Notes under the pieces: model-generated
Databases searched by the model: none
What the model saw: the letters and a program-made list of their open reading frames with translations, nothing else
What the model was told of the DNA's origin: nothing
Position numbers and translations under genes: made by a program
Part shown: piece after piece, positions 7,336 through 16,229 of the stretch
How the letters are laid out: each line of letters begins with the position of its first letter
How positions within the stretch are numbered: the first letter of the stretch is position 1
DNA from: Prevotella sp.
GTDB lineage: Bacteria > Bacteroidota > Bacteroidia > Bacteroidales > Bacteroidaceae
DNA: 33,399 nucleotides
Direction of reading: 5' to 3'
NCBI GenBank assembly: GCA_017561825.1
Contig: JAFZBK010000042.1
Span: forward strand, 74,524-107,922

Positions 7336-9672
7336 TTATTTGACGAGTTTGAAGCTCACGCTTGTGGAGATATGATCTGACGCATTGCCGATCAAGGCTT
7401 TGAACTCACCTGGCTCGGCCACCCAATCCCCTACTCTGTCGTCGTAGAAGCTGAGGGCTGACTTATCGATGGTCAGGGTTACATCCTTGCTCTCGCCTGG
7501 CTGCAGATAGACCTTCTGGAACGTCTTGAGCTCCTTAACGGGACGGGGCAACGATGATTTTAGGTCGCTGATGTACAGCTGCACCACTTCGGCACCTGCC
7601 CTACTGCCTGTGTTCTTTACCTTGACGGTGAACGAGATGGTCTCGTCGGCGGTGAGCGTTTTCTTGTTAGCCACAGCCTTACCAATCTCGAAGGATGTAT
7701 AGCTCAAACCATGACCAAAGGCGTACATCGGTTTCTCTTTCTTCAGACGATCCGTCCAGCGGTAACCCACAAAGATTCCTTCCTTGTATTCTTCATCGAT
7801 AATGGCCCCCTGCTGATCTCCCTCCGTAGAGCGCCATGTGCCCGGATAACTGCCTGTGGCATGCGCCCCGCACTGTCCGAGAGAGGCATACCAAGTATAG
7901 GGCAGTTTACCTGAAGGGTTCACGTCGCCAAAGAGTACGGAGGCAATGGCGGTGCCTGCCTCAGAACCGAGGAACCAAGCCTGAACGACAGCTGGTATCT
8001 TGTCGAGACAAGGTATAGGCACAGGGTTACCAGAGATATTGACATACACGAGGCGCGGGTTCACCTCCAGTAGCGCCTTGATGAGTCCGTGCTGACCATA
8101 GGGCAGATCATACTGCTTACGGTCGTGACCCTCGCTGTCTTGATAGCCTGCCTTGTTAAGACCACCGAAGAAGATAACCACATCGGCCTGCTTGGCCTTT
8201 TCCACCGCCTCGGCAGTAAGTTGACTGGCAGTGCGGGTGTCGTTCAATGGACGTCCCACTGACACGCCGTCGAAACTCTGGATGGTGTCGCCAACGTAGC
8301 CGCGAGCGTAGTCGAGCCTCACCCCCTGCCCCTCTCCAAGGGGAGAGGGGAGTTTAGAGTTGATAGCATCCAAGGGCAAAATTTCGCGTTGGACCTTCAG
8401 TGAGGAGGAGCCGCCACCGACTGTCATCATCTTGATCGCGTTCTCGCCAACAACTAACACACGATTCAGCTTAGAAGCATCAAGAGGCAATAAGGGGGCC
8501 TTCTCTCCCCTCCCTATGGAGGGGTTGGGGGTGGCCTCGTTTTTCAACAGCACGATTCCTTCTTCTGCAATCTTCCTAGCTGCATCGTAATGACTCTCCG
8601 AGCAGAGGAAGCCATAGGGTTTGTTGCGGTTCATCGTGGTGCGGAAATGGAGGCGCAGCACGCGGCGCACCTTCTCATCCAGTTCACGCGTGGTATATTT
8701 ACCCTCAAGGATCAGTTGCTTGTAGGCCTCAGCCAAATAATAGCTGTCGTAAGCATTGGTCTTACCCATGGTGAGACCGTCAGTCCAGGTGCCGAACTCC
8801 AGATCAAGACCGTTGGTGATGGCCTGCTCGGTATCATGACAGCCGCCCCAGTCGGAAATGACCACCCCGTCGAAGCCCCAATCGTGCTTCAGAATCTTGT
8901 TCAGCAGGATCTCGTTATGACAGTTATGCTGGTTCTTATAGAGGTTATACGCTCCCATGATGCTCCATGCCCCACCCTGCTGCACAGCCGCGCGGAAGGC
9001 AGGCAGGTAGATCTCGTGCAGGGCACGGTCGGACACAACCACATTCACCTGATGACGATATTCCTCGTCGTTGTTCAGGGCGTAGTGCTTGACACAGGCG
9101 GCCACGCCTTTCGACTGCAATCCTTGCACGTACGGTACCACCATCTGCGAAGCCAGATAGGGATCTTCGCCCATATACTCGAAGTTGCGTCCTCCGAGCG
9201 GGGTACGGAAGATGTTCACGCCAGGACCGAGGATGACACTCTTCTTACGGTACAAGGCCTCCTCGCCCAGACTCTCGCCATAGAGGCGCGCCATCGAGGG
9301 ATTCCATGTGGCTGCCAAGCAGGTGAGGGCAGGAAAGGCCACACAGGAGTCGTTGGTCTGTCCAGCCTGCACCCACTCATCCCAGAGCACGTCAGGTCGC
9401 ACCCCATGAGGACCATCGTCGGTCCACAGATCAGGAATGCCGAGACGCTTCACGCCAGGACTCGAGAACTTCGACTGTGCATGGATGATGGCGATCTTCT
9501 CGTTGAGCGTCATCCTGCTGAGCGCATCTTCTACACGCTGCTCCAAAGGTTTGCTCTCATCGAGATATACGGGTAAGGATCTGTCTTGTCCCTTAACTTG
9601 TAAAGCACTGATGATGAGCAATGCTCCTGCAAGAGCGAAGGTCCTTACGAATGCGGAGATGAACTGTTTCAT
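7336..9672 (-). CDS. GH3 family beta-glucosidase (BglX-like), periplasmic
   Basis: A 778-residue glycoside hydrolase family 3 enzyme with a signal peptide (1-29). The N-terminal TIM barrel (about 45-345) has KH at 195-196 and the nucleophile D274 in GVVISDWGG. The alpha/beta sandwich (about 365-655) has SEGHDR (513-518), whose glutamate is the likely acid/base. A fibronectin III-like domain spans about 680-770. It should remove glucose from the non-reducing end of imported beta-glucan oligosaccharides. Two short in-frame insertions, TPNPSIGRGEKAP (381-393) and PSPLGEGQGVR (442-452), are encoded by GC-rich palindromes and interrupt the start of the second domain. The start overlaps the CotH-like stop as ATGA, implying translational coupling. 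It is the last gene of the operon. Confidence 0.93.
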   Translation of the reverse strand: MKQFISAFVRTFALAGALLIISALQVKGQDRSLPVYLDESKPLEQRVEDALSRMTLNEKIAIIHAQSKFSSPGVKRLGIPDLWTDDGPHGVRPDVLWDEWVQAGQTNDSCVAFPALTCLAATWNPSMARLYGESLGEEALYRKKSVILGPGVNIFRTPLGGRNFEYMGEDPYLASQMVVPYVQGLQSKGVAACVKHYALNNDEEYRHQVNVVVSDRALHEIYLPAFRAAVQQGGAWSIMGAYNLYKNQHNCHNEILLNKILKHDWGFDGVVISDWGGCHDTEQAITNGLDLEFGTWTDGLTMGKTNAYDSYYLAEAYKQLILEGKYTTRELDEKVRRVLRLHFRTTMNRNKPYGFLCSESHYDAARKIAEEGIVLLKNEATPNPSIGRGEKAPLLPLDASKLNRVLVVGENAIKMMTVGGGSSSLKVQREILPLDAINSKLPSPLGEGQGVRLDYARGYVGDTIQSFDGVSVGRPLNDTRTASQLTAEAVEKAKQADVVIFFGGLNKAGYQDSEGHDRKQYDLPYGQHGLIKALLEVNPRLVYVNISGNPVPIPCLDKIPAVVQAWFLGSEAGTAIASVLFGDVNPSGKLPYTWYASLGQCGAHATGSYPGTWRSTEGDQQGAIIDEEYKEGIFVGYRWTDRLKKEKPMYAFGHGLSYTSFEIGKAVANKKTLTADETISFTVKVKNTGSRAGAEVVQLYISDLKSSLPRPVKELKTFQKVYLQPGESKDVTLTIDKSALSFYDDRVGDWVAEPGEFKALIGNASDHISTSVSFKLVK
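8316..8350. repeat. GC-rich palindromic insertion inside the GH3 gene (copy 1)
   Basis: CCCCTCTCC (8329-8337) and GGAGAGGGG (8342-8350) form a perfect 9-bp stem with loop AAGG, preceded by a C-rich tail (8317-8328). Translated in frame on the minus strand as PSPLGEGQGVR. Base composition differs sharply from the surrounding gene. Confidence 0.8.
8505..8537. repeat. GC-rich palindromic insertion inside the GH3 gene (copy 2, opposite orientation)
   Basis: CCCCTCC (8507-8513) and GGAGGGG (8518-8524) form a 7-bp stem with loop CTAT, followed by a G-rich tail TTGGGGGTGGCCTC. Its reverse complement aligns with copy 1 (tail, then stem), so it is the same element type inverted. Translated as NPSIGRGEK. 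Confidence 0.78.
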
Positions 9673-11042
9673 TTCTTGATGATTTTTTGATGATTCTGGA
9701 TATAGATTCCCTTTCGTGGCGGTGTGAGGATACGACGACCGTGGAGGTCGTACATGGCTCCCTCACCACTGTTCTCCATAAGAGTGCTGCGGATACTACT
9801 GGTGAGTCGTGCAGCAAACGCCTGCTGGAGATAGGGGATATGGATATTGATAAAACTTTTCAGATCAGCAATATAACTGTCGTAATTGTTGTAATAACTA
9901 TGTTTCTCCCAATCATACACCTGACGGTTGATAGGCCAGATCTTGAAGTTCTGCGCCTGTGTTTGGCGGACAACCTCCTTCAGACTATCGACATGATCGA
10001 GGAGATACTGCTGCAAGCCATCGGCCACAAGCGTGTTCAGACGGTCGTTACAGGCCTTGGCGAACCACGGATCCTGCCACATGCGCTGGAGGATCTTCTC
10101 GAACGGACGGTTCCATAAGCCGAGATAGGCTTCCATGTTGCGCAGCAGACTGCGTTCCGAGCTGTTGTCGTAGCCGAGGTCGAGATCCCATAGCGGACCG
10201 AAGTGCATCTTCTCTTCTTCGTCCTCTTTGTACATATAGATGCTGTAAAGCGCATCGATATTACCCGTGATCTCCGCCCCCACATACCAGTTGATGAAAT
10301 CCTCCTCATCGATATAGGCGCGGTAACCTTTGTGAGGATCCATGAAATCGTCGGAGCTGACAGCGTTCTCGAAGGCCTGTAGCCACTGTCCGATGGCAAT
10401 GCGCTTGCTTACAGTCAGGAACTCATCCTCAGGGTTCTTGATGTTATAGGTGATACCATAGCGCGAGGAGGTGATATAGGGGTCTTCCCTGGAGTTCTCG
10501 TTGGCCACCTCCAGCAGCCAGCCGTTGTCCTCGTTCACCTCCACACGTTTCTTATGCACCTGCACCTGATCGGTTATCTGGTAAGTGCCGCGGTAGGTGC
10601 CATTCATGTAGAGATCCACGAACTTGGCGCCAGGACAGAATTTCATCCCCATGAACCGTCCGAGGTCGTAGGTCAGGGCATTGCGGATCATGGTCTTGTC
10701 ACCATGGTTGGCCAGCAACGGCCAGCTCTTGGCATTCGCAAAGCCCTCACCCAGCATACGCTTTTTCTTCTCGAACTTCACACGGTAGGATTTCTTCTCG
10801 CAGTTCCACCATGTGGAATTGCCGCGACCACGGATCTGGGTGTTCTCGAAACGACCAATGCTGTCTCCATCCACATAGATGAATGTGCAATAGATATAGT
10901 TCTCCTTACTGGTTATGCTTTGGTGGTTTTCTGTCTCGACATACACCGTTGGCACATCGGTTAATTGCTTATATTGCTGCGGCAGCACGGGGCAAACCGC
11001 AGCAATACAAAGCATGAAAGTAAGGAAGGATCTCTTTTTCAT
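9669..11042 (-). CDS. CotH-like kinase family secreted protein in the glucan operon
   Basis: A 457-residue protein with a signal peptide (about 1-22). CotH-family blocks are present in order: RGRGNSTW (71-78), SWPLLANHGDKTMIRN (106-121), YRGTYQITDQV (150-160), EITGNIDALYSIYMYKE (257-273) and GPLWDLDLGYDN (282-293). The last residues, MYDLHGRRI then RKGIYIQ and KIIKK, resemble the short Por/T9SS-type sorting tail of Prevotella. CotH of Bacillus is an atypical protein kinase of the spore coat; CotH-like proteins in Bacteroidetes are uncharacterised to my knowledge. The start overlaps the GH16 stop (ATGA) and its stop overlaps the GH3 start (ATGA), so it is embedded in the glucanase operon. The role in glucan use is unknown. 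Confidence 0.85.
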   Translation of the reverse strand: MKKRSFLTFMLCIAAVCPVLPQQYKQLTDVPTVYVETENHQSITSKENYIYCTFIYVDGDSIGRFENTQIRGRGNSTWWNCEKKSYRVKFEKKKRMLGEGFANAKSWPLLANHGDKTMIRNALTYDLGRFMGMKFCPGAKFVDLYMNGTYRGTYQITDQVQVHKKRVEVNEDNGWLLEVANENSREDPYITSSRYGITYNIKNPEDEFLTVSKRIAIGQWLQAFENAVSSDDFMDPHKGYRAYIDEEDFINWYVGAEITGNIDALYSIYMYKEDEEEKMHFGPLWDLDLGYDNSSERSLLRNMEAYLGLWNRPFEKILQRMWQDPWFAKACNDRLNTLVADGLQQYLLDHVDSLKEVVRQTQAQNFKIWPINRQVYDWEKHSYYNNYDSYIADLKSFINIHIPYLQQAFAARLTSSIRSTLMENSGEGAMYDLHGRRILTPPRKGIYIQNHQKIIKK

Positions 11043-12163
11043 TTCTTCTGGAATACGCGGACGTAATCGACTTCCATGGTGACGGGTAATGCAGTCTCGT
11101 CAACACCCTGAGCACCACCCCAGTCACCACCCCAAGCGAGGTTGAAGATGATGTAGAACGGATCGTTGTAGGGCCAGTCGTCACGACCCAGTCCGCGGTT
11201 GTCGTATGAGAGCTGTTTCTTCCCATCCACATAGGTGGTGATATTCTGTGCCGTCCACTCCATCGCATAGGTATGGAACTCACCTTCGGCACCCTTGCAG
11301 TACATCTCGTGGGTTACCTGTGTACCATTGCTATGCACATGGGCGGTGGCATGCAGACTCGATGACACATAGTCAGGATGATAGCCCACCTCTTCCATGA
11401 TATCAATCTCGCCATCGGCTGGCCATGAACGGAAGTTCACAGGCATCATCCAGAAGGCAGGCCATGTGCCCTTACCCTTCGGCAACTTGATGCTGGCCTC
11501 GATGTAGCCGTACTTCCATCCTTCCTTCACCTTGGCATATACACGTCCTGAATAGATCTTACCGTCTTCCTTGAAGCAATGGATCTGCAGCTTGCCACCA
11601 CTGATCTCTGTGACGTAACGACCCTTCGGAGTGGTATGGTTCACGTAGTTCTGAAGCTCATGGTTCACCCAGCCACTTCCCTGCACCTCATGGGTCCAGT
11701 CGGCCTTGTTCAGCTCAGTACCTTCGTTGAACTCATCCTGCCACACCAGCTGATAGCCTTCAGGCGCGTTGTACGTGGCCTTCTCTGCAGCTGCCTGCGT
11801 AACGGTAACGATCTTCCGCGCAGCGCCCGACATCACCGTGATTAGACCCGAGCGCTCCTCAGCCATAGGGTTCGCAGGTACCATGATGGTCATTGTACCC
11901 ATCTGGGAAGATGTGTTCTCTGTTTTCACCGTGAAGAAATTCTCACCCATGGCCACACCCCACTCCTTGCCAGTGGTATTGACACTGACCGTATAGGTGC
12001 CACCGTCGGCCGAAGCATTGATCGTTTCGGGCGATACACTGAGCGAGATCTCAGTCGGCTTGGGATCATCCTCGCCCCCACCGCAGCCCATGAGGGCTAC
12101 GGCAAGAGAGAGAAAAACACTACTTAGCATAATACGTTGATGAACGTTTATAAACCGTTTCAT
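11039..12163 (-). CDS. GH16 endo-beta-1,3(4)-glucanase lipoprotein with BACON domain
   Basis: A 374-residue lipoprotein: the lipobox LMGC places the acylated cysteine at C27. Residues about 36-125 form a BACON domain (SADGGTYTVSV, ending IVTVTQAA), common in Bacteroidetes glycosidases. Residues about 130-374 are the GH16 catalytic domain with the active-site motif GEIDIMEEVG: nucleophile E252, D254 and acid/base E257. The pattern WPAFWMMP fits laminarinase-type members. It probably cuts beta-1,3 or mixed-linkage glucan at the cell surface; the exact linkage cannot be read from sequence. It lies 3 bp after the binding-protein gene and overlaps the CotH-like gene by 4 bp. Confidence 0.92.
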   Translation of the reverse strand: MKRFINVHQRIMLSSVFLSLAVALMGCGGGEDDPKPTEISLSVSPETINASADGGTYTVSVNTTGKEWGVAMGENFFTVKTENTSSQMGTMTIMVPANPMAEERSGLITVMSGAARKIVTVTQAAAEKATYNAPEGYQLVWQDEFNEGTELNKADWTHEVQGSGWVNHELQNYVNHTTPKGRYVTEISGGKLQIHCFKEDGKIYSGRVYAKVKEGWKYGYIEASIKLPKGKGTWPAFWMMPVNFRSWPADGEIDIMEEVGYHPDYVSSSLHATAHVHSNGTQVTHEMYCKGAEGEFHTYAMEWTAQNITTYVDGKKQLSYDNRGLGRDDWPYNDPFYIIFNLAWGGDWGGAQGVDETALPVTMEVDYVRVFQKK

Positions 12164-12166
12164 TTA

Positions 12167-14587
12167 TCAATTTTCCTTGAAGACGATCTTGCTGATTTTA
12201 ACCTTCGTGCCACCAGGAGAGCCACCGAAGTCGAAGAACAGACGGATGGCTGATGCGTCCTGACCCTCCTTCAGGGTTGCGCCCTTCAGGGTGAATACGA
12301 ACGGCTCGCCAGCAGGGATGTCGTGACGACCTTCGCAGAAGAAGTTCGTATCACCTGCATCCGTCAGCTTGATGGTCACACCGGGACAGTCATTGTCAAC
12401 CTCCATCTCCAGCTGGAAGTTATACGACTTCGCCGCACTGGCAGTGAGCTTGGTGTCGATATGGAACTGACCTTGCCACTGGTTCTTGCCGAGGTCGGCA
12501 GGCAACGTGAGTTCCCAAGCATTACCGCTATGAGAGGCCTCTGTGTAGTCGATACCGTGCCAGTCGTCACCAGCTGCAAAGTAATAACCTACGTCACTGA
12601 GTGCAGAGCCATCATCCACAGCTTTCCAGAGGTTGTCAGCATCATCATAGTTCATTGACACAGCCTCCTCCAGGTAGATCTTACTGATCTTGACGTGTGT
12701 ACCGCCAGGAGAACCACCGAAGTCGAAGAACAGACGGATGGCTGATGCATCCTGACCTTCCTTCAGGGTTAGACCAGTACGCTTGAAGATAAATCCGCCA
12801 GCAGGCACGTCAACACGCTCCTCAACAAAGTAGTTACTGTCGCCTGAGTCGGTAAGTTTGAAGGTTACACCCGGACAATCATTGTCGGTCTCCATGACGA
12901 GGTAGAAGTTATACGTCTTGCTTGCACTGGCTGTGAGCTTCGTGTCGATATGGAACTGTCCTTGCCACTGGTTCTTACCGAGGTCGGCAGGCAGGTTGAG
13001 CTCGTAGGTGTCACCATTGTGCGTAGCCTCCTCATAAGAGATGCCGTGCCAGTCGTCGCCAGCTGCAAAGTAATAGCCGAAGGCATCGAACATCGAACCA
13101 TCGTCAACAGCCTTCCACATGTTGGCACCAGAAGCGTAGTCCCAGTCCATTGTCGGTGTATCACCACCGCCATTGCCACCTTCATCTGGCTGACCAGCGC
13201 CATCATCGAAGGCATGGTCCTTGAGTACCATATCAGTGATCTCCACAACGGTTCCTGCCTGACAGCCACCGAAGTCGAACACGAGATCGAGACTGGCAAT
13301 GTCTTTACCATCCATATTGCTCTTATAGAGCAGATACTCCGTATCAGCCTCGAGAGGAATCACCTCGTCGAAGTAGAAGTTGGTATCGTCAGAAGAATCC
13401 GTCAGTTTCACGGTAGCATTGTTCAGATCCTGGTTAGCCTTCAGCTTGATGGAGAAGTCGTAGTTCTTACCAGCCTGTGTAGATACGCCACCGAGCTTCT
13501 GCAGCTGGAACTGTGCCTGCCAACGCTGGTTAGACTCATGAGGCAGGTTCACCACAAACTTCTTGTTACCCTCGTTGGTATAGGTGATATCCTCAGCATT
13601 GTAGCCTTCCCAACCATCGCCATGGGCATAATAGCGGGAAAGGGTCCATGTAGCATCGCGCAACATATTACCGTCGCTGTCGAACTTATAGCCCTTGAAG
13701 GCCTTCGGAGCAGTATCCTCCTTGCTGGTAAGCATAAAGCGCCAGGTGATGCCATTACCCTCGTAGAGCAGTACCATCTCAGAGTTGGTCAGCTTGGTCA
13801 CCGTGAAGACGGGGTTGTTATACTGATCATCGCTCGAGATATAGGGGAAGAAGGTCTGAGCAGGAAGCTTCAGCACGATCTTGTCGCCATCGACGTCAAA
13901 GGCGTAAGAGGCATTCTGTGTCTCTACGGGAGCCATGAAGTCCTGACCGTCGTTAGTGTTGAACTCAGAGAAGACGGAACAGCCTGTGTTGACATACATT
14001 GTTCCTCCCTCACCAGGATAATAGGTATAGTTACCATCTGCATCGAAGGTCAGACGGTCGTCATACACACCCCAGTCGGCTTTGTCGCCAGGAGCGGCAC
14101 TCCACCAGTTACTACCATCAGTACCTGGTTCGCCACAACCCATGTGTCCCTGCTCGGCATAGTTGATACGCCACTCGCGAGAGATGCGGTTGATGTACGG
14201 AGTGAGATCGATCTGCGACTTCTCGAACGTGAAAGTCTTACTGATGCTGCCCTGACTGAAGCCGTTGCGGTTACCGAGGCGCAGTTCCACATCATAGATA
14301 CCAGCCTTGTTGTTGGCCCAGTTCATGGGGTTCAGCGTGGAATACATATTCCCGTTCACATTCCAGATAGCGTATGTTCCCTTCGGCATGTTAGCCACAG
14401 AGAAGGTAGCCTGGTTCACTGTCTGATCCACATTCATGTTGATATCCACACCTGAGATGGAAGGAATGCCATTCTGGTCTGGTCCATCGAATGTTTCAGG
14501 GGAGCAGGATGTGAGCGCTACGCTAAATGATAAATGACAAATGATAAATGATAAACCTATCAAAAGTCTTCTAAATATTTTATTCAT
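12167..14587 (-). CDS. surface glycan-binding lipoprotein with three related C-terminal modules
   Basis: An 806-residue lipoprotein (lipobox ALTSC, C28) in the SusE/SGBP position after susD. Residues about 45-125 are an Ig/PKD-like domain (GVDINMNV, ending KTFTFEKS). Residues about 130-295 form a separate beta domain. Three related beta-sandwich modules of 145-160 residues follow, at about 310-456, 480-641 and 646-806; each has WxGY or WHGI, an Asn/Lys-Gln-Trp-Gln-Gly-Gln-Phe-like block, FKLTD and FFDFGG. Modules 2 and 3 are near-identical. They look like carbohydrate-binding modules of the CBM4/CBM9/CBM16 type, presumably for the glucan. I chose the ATG at 14587. Part of the signal peptide (FIICHLSF) is encoded by a heptad repeat. 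There is a Gly/Asp-rich linker at 460-479. Confidence 0.85.
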   Translation of the reverse strand: MNKIFRRLLIGLSFIICHLSFSVALTSCSPETFDGPDQNGIPSISGVDINMNVDQTVNQATFSVANMPKGTYAIWNVNGNMYSTLNPMNWANNKAGIYDVELRLGNRNGFSQGSISKTFTFEKSQIDLTPYINRISREWRINYAEQGHMGCGEPGTDGSNWWSAAPGDKADWGVYDDRLTFDADGNYTYYPGEGGTMYVNTGCSVFSEFNTNDGQDFMAPVETQNASYAFDVDGDKIVLKLPAQTFFPYISSDDQYNNPVFTVTKLTNSEMVLLYEGNGITWRFMLTSKEDTAPKAFKGYKFDSDGNMLRDATWTLSRYYAHGDGWEGYNAEDITYTNEGNKKFVVNLPHESNQRWQAQFQLQKLGGVSTQAGKNYDFSIKLKANQDLNNATVKLTDSSDDTNFYFDEVIPLEADTEYLLYKSNMDGKDIASLDLVFDFGGCQAGTVVEITDMVLKDHAFDDGAGQPDEGGNGGGDTPTMDWDYASGANMWKAVDDGSMFDAFGYYFAAGDDWHGISYEEATHNGDTYELNLPADLGKNQWQGQFHIDTKLTASASKTYNFYLVMETDNDCPGVTFKLTDSGDSNYFVEERVDVPAGGFIFKRTGLTLKEGQDASAIRLFFDFGGSPGGTHVKISKIYLEEAVSMNYDDADNLWKAVDDGSALSDVGYYFAAGDDWHGIDYTEASHSGNAWELTLPADLGKNQWQGQFHIDTKLTASAAKSYNFQLEMEVDNDCPGVTIKLTDAGDTNFFCEGRHDIPAGEPFVFTLKGATLKEGQDASAIRLFFDFGGSPGGTKVKISKIVFKEN
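14525..14552. repeat. heptad tandem repeat inside a signal-peptide sequence (AAATGAY x4)
   Basis: Four 7-bp units, AAATGAT, AAATGAC, AAATGAT and AAATGAT, are translated on the minus strand into the hydrophobic core of the binding-protein signal peptide (LSFIICHLSF). Confidence 0.85.
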
Positions 14588-14592
14588 AATTG

Positions 14593-14620
14593 TCAATTTT
14601 CAATTTTCAATTTTCAATTC
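14593..14620. repeat. heptad tandem repeat (TCAATTT x4) between susD and the binding-protein gene
   Basis: Four 7-bp units of TCAATTT/TCAATTC fill most of the 35-bp gap between the susD stop and the downstream ATG at 14587. Confidence 0.85.
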
Positions 14621-14622
14621 TT

Positions 14623-16167
14623 TTAGTAGTTTCCATTCTGCTTGAGAGTACCTTGAGCCGCATCGATATTGTCTTGCGGGATAGGCAGGTAGCGCACATC
14701 AGGTGACCAAGCCTTGGTTCTATAGCCACCGCTATCGTTAGCAGGAGTAAGCACAGAGGCAGCCTTGCCAGAGCGGACGAGGTCGAAGTAACGCTTTCCC
14801 TCACCCATGAACTCATGACGACGCTCGTTGAGGATATCATCCTCGCTGACGCTCGAAAGGGCAGCAAGACCAGCACGGGCACGCACCTCATTGACATACT
14901 GAGCAGCTGTAGCAGCACTGCCACCAGTCTTCAGCAACAGCTCGGCAGCATTCAGCAGTGTCTCAGCATAACGATAAACGCGAAGGTTGTTGTTGAAACC
15001 GAGGTCGGCATCAGCCTTCTGGTCCTTGTTGTTGCTCTTACGACACATATACTTGTAGAGGCAGTAGCCTGTATTCATCCAACCTGGATCATCAGATGTT
15101 CCGTGTGCGTTAAGGTCGAAGGCAGAGAACTCCTTGCGGATATCACCCTCTTCGAAGCTGGCCACGGAGTGCAACGGAATGGCACTGAAGCCCCATCCTG
15201 CATCCACATCCTCGTAAGGATCGCCGGCATTGGCCTTGAAGCTACGCGGACCGTGTAAGCGTGGGAACACACAACCACCAGCACCTAACTGGTTACCCCA
15301 TCCACGTACGGAGTTGTCATCGTAATAGTTGATCTCCCAGATGGACTCAGCGTTCCACTCACCACTCTCTTCCCAGATATCCTTGTAGTTGGGGGTGAGC
15401 TGGTAACGACCGCTCGTGATCAGTTCATTCATGTAGCCGAGTGCTTTGTTGTAACGGGCATTGTCGTTCTGGATCATCACCATCTCAGCATAGATCATAT
15501 AAGCCAACGGCTTGGTTACATGTCCCTTCTCGTCTGCGGGGTAATCGTTTTTCAGCTGACCGCCACCGATGATATCCTCCAATTCTTCAATCACCTTGCT
15601 ATATACCTCATCAGCGGTGAGCTGTTCAGAGATATAAGGAGAAGCGAGGTTCTCGAAGTAGCAGGGCACATTGCCGTAGAACTTCCAGAGCTGCAGGTAG
15701 TAGAACACACGGAGCAGACGGGCTTGTGCGATATAGTCAGCCTTCTCTGAGGCAGAGATATTACCAGCCTCTTCCACCCAGTCAGCATACTTGATCACAT
15801 CATTAGAGCGTTTCACGCCAGAGTAGCTGTCGCTCCACACACCCGTAAGACAAACAACAGGGGTACAGGAGTAGTTGAACATCAGCTGAAGCATCGGCTG
15901 GTCGGTATTACTACTGCCGTTGGGATACATATCATCGCTCATGAACTCAGAGATGAAGTTCAGGGCGTTATATTGCCAGGTTGACCCATAGTCATACCAG
16001 TGCAAAGGTGCATAAGCAGCCACCAGTGCCTCATCAAGGGAAGTCTTGGTGGTATAGTATTCCTCTATGAAGGTGTCGGTAGGACTGGTAACCTCCAAGA
16101 AGTCATCGCTGCAACTGTTGAGTGTCAACACAGCGAGCATTCCGAATAATATCTTATTTGCTTTCAT
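14623..16167 (-). CDS. susD: SusD/RagB-type nutrient-binding outer-membrane lipoprotein
   Basis: A 514-residue lipoprotein with lipobox TLNSC (C19) followed by SDDFLEVTSP, the usual SusD N-terminus. The TPR-like helical N-terminal half (WNALN-type YNALNFISEFMSDDM; AQARLLRVFYYLQLWKFYGNVP) and the C-terminal block ILNERRHEFMGEGKRYFDLVRSG (starting near residue 443) are diagnostic. It forms the lid of the SusC transporter and captures the oligosaccharide at the surface. The length is normal. It follows susC after 59 bp of heptad-rich spacer and precedes the surface binding protein. Confidence 0.94.
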   Translation of the reverse strand: MKANKILFGMLAVLTLNSCSDDFLEVTSPTDTFIEEYYTTKTSLDEALVAAYAPLHWYDYGSTWQYNALNFISEFMSDDMYPNGSSNTDQPMLQLMFNYSCTPVVCLTGVWSDSYSGVKRSNDVIKYADWVEEAGNISASEKADYIAQARLLRVFYYLQLWKFYGNVPCYFENLASPYISEQLTADEVYSKVIEELEDIIGGGQLKNDYPADEKGHVTKPLAYMIYAEMVMIQNDNARYNKALGYMNELITSGRYQLTPNYKDIWEESGEWNAESIWEINYYDDNSVRGWGNQLGAGGCVFPRLHGPRSFKANAGDPYEDVDAGWGFSAIPLHSVASFEEGDIRKEFSAFDLNAHGTSDDPGWMNTGYCLYKYMCRKSNNKDQKADADLGFNNNLRVYRYAETLLNAAELLLKTGGSAATAAQYVNEVRARAGLAALSSVSEDDILNERRHEFMGEGKRYFDLVRSGKAASVLTPANDSGGYRTKAWSPDVRYLPIPQDNIDAAQGTLKQNGNY

Positions 16168-16194
16168 AATTTTCTAATTCTAAATTTTTAATTG

Positions 16195-16229
16195 TCAATT
16201 TTCAATTCTCAATTTTCAATTTTCAATTA
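16195..16229. repeat. heptad tandem repeat (TCAATTY x5) over the susC stop codon
   Basis: Five 7-bp units run from 16195 to 16229, and the susC stop codon (16227-16229) is the end of the last unit. A looser AT-rich continuation reaches the susD start (16168-16194). Confidence 0.85.

Noticed and set aside
7336-9672. GH3 gene as a pseudogene because of the palindromic insertions
   Set aside because: The frame is intact across both insertions and all catalytic motifs are present, so the gene is probably functional.
12950-14455. 501-codon open frame on the plus strand opposite the binding-protein gene
   Set aside because: It is antisense to a lipoprotein gene with clear domains; its length follows from codon bias of the real gene and it has no promoter or recognisable domain.
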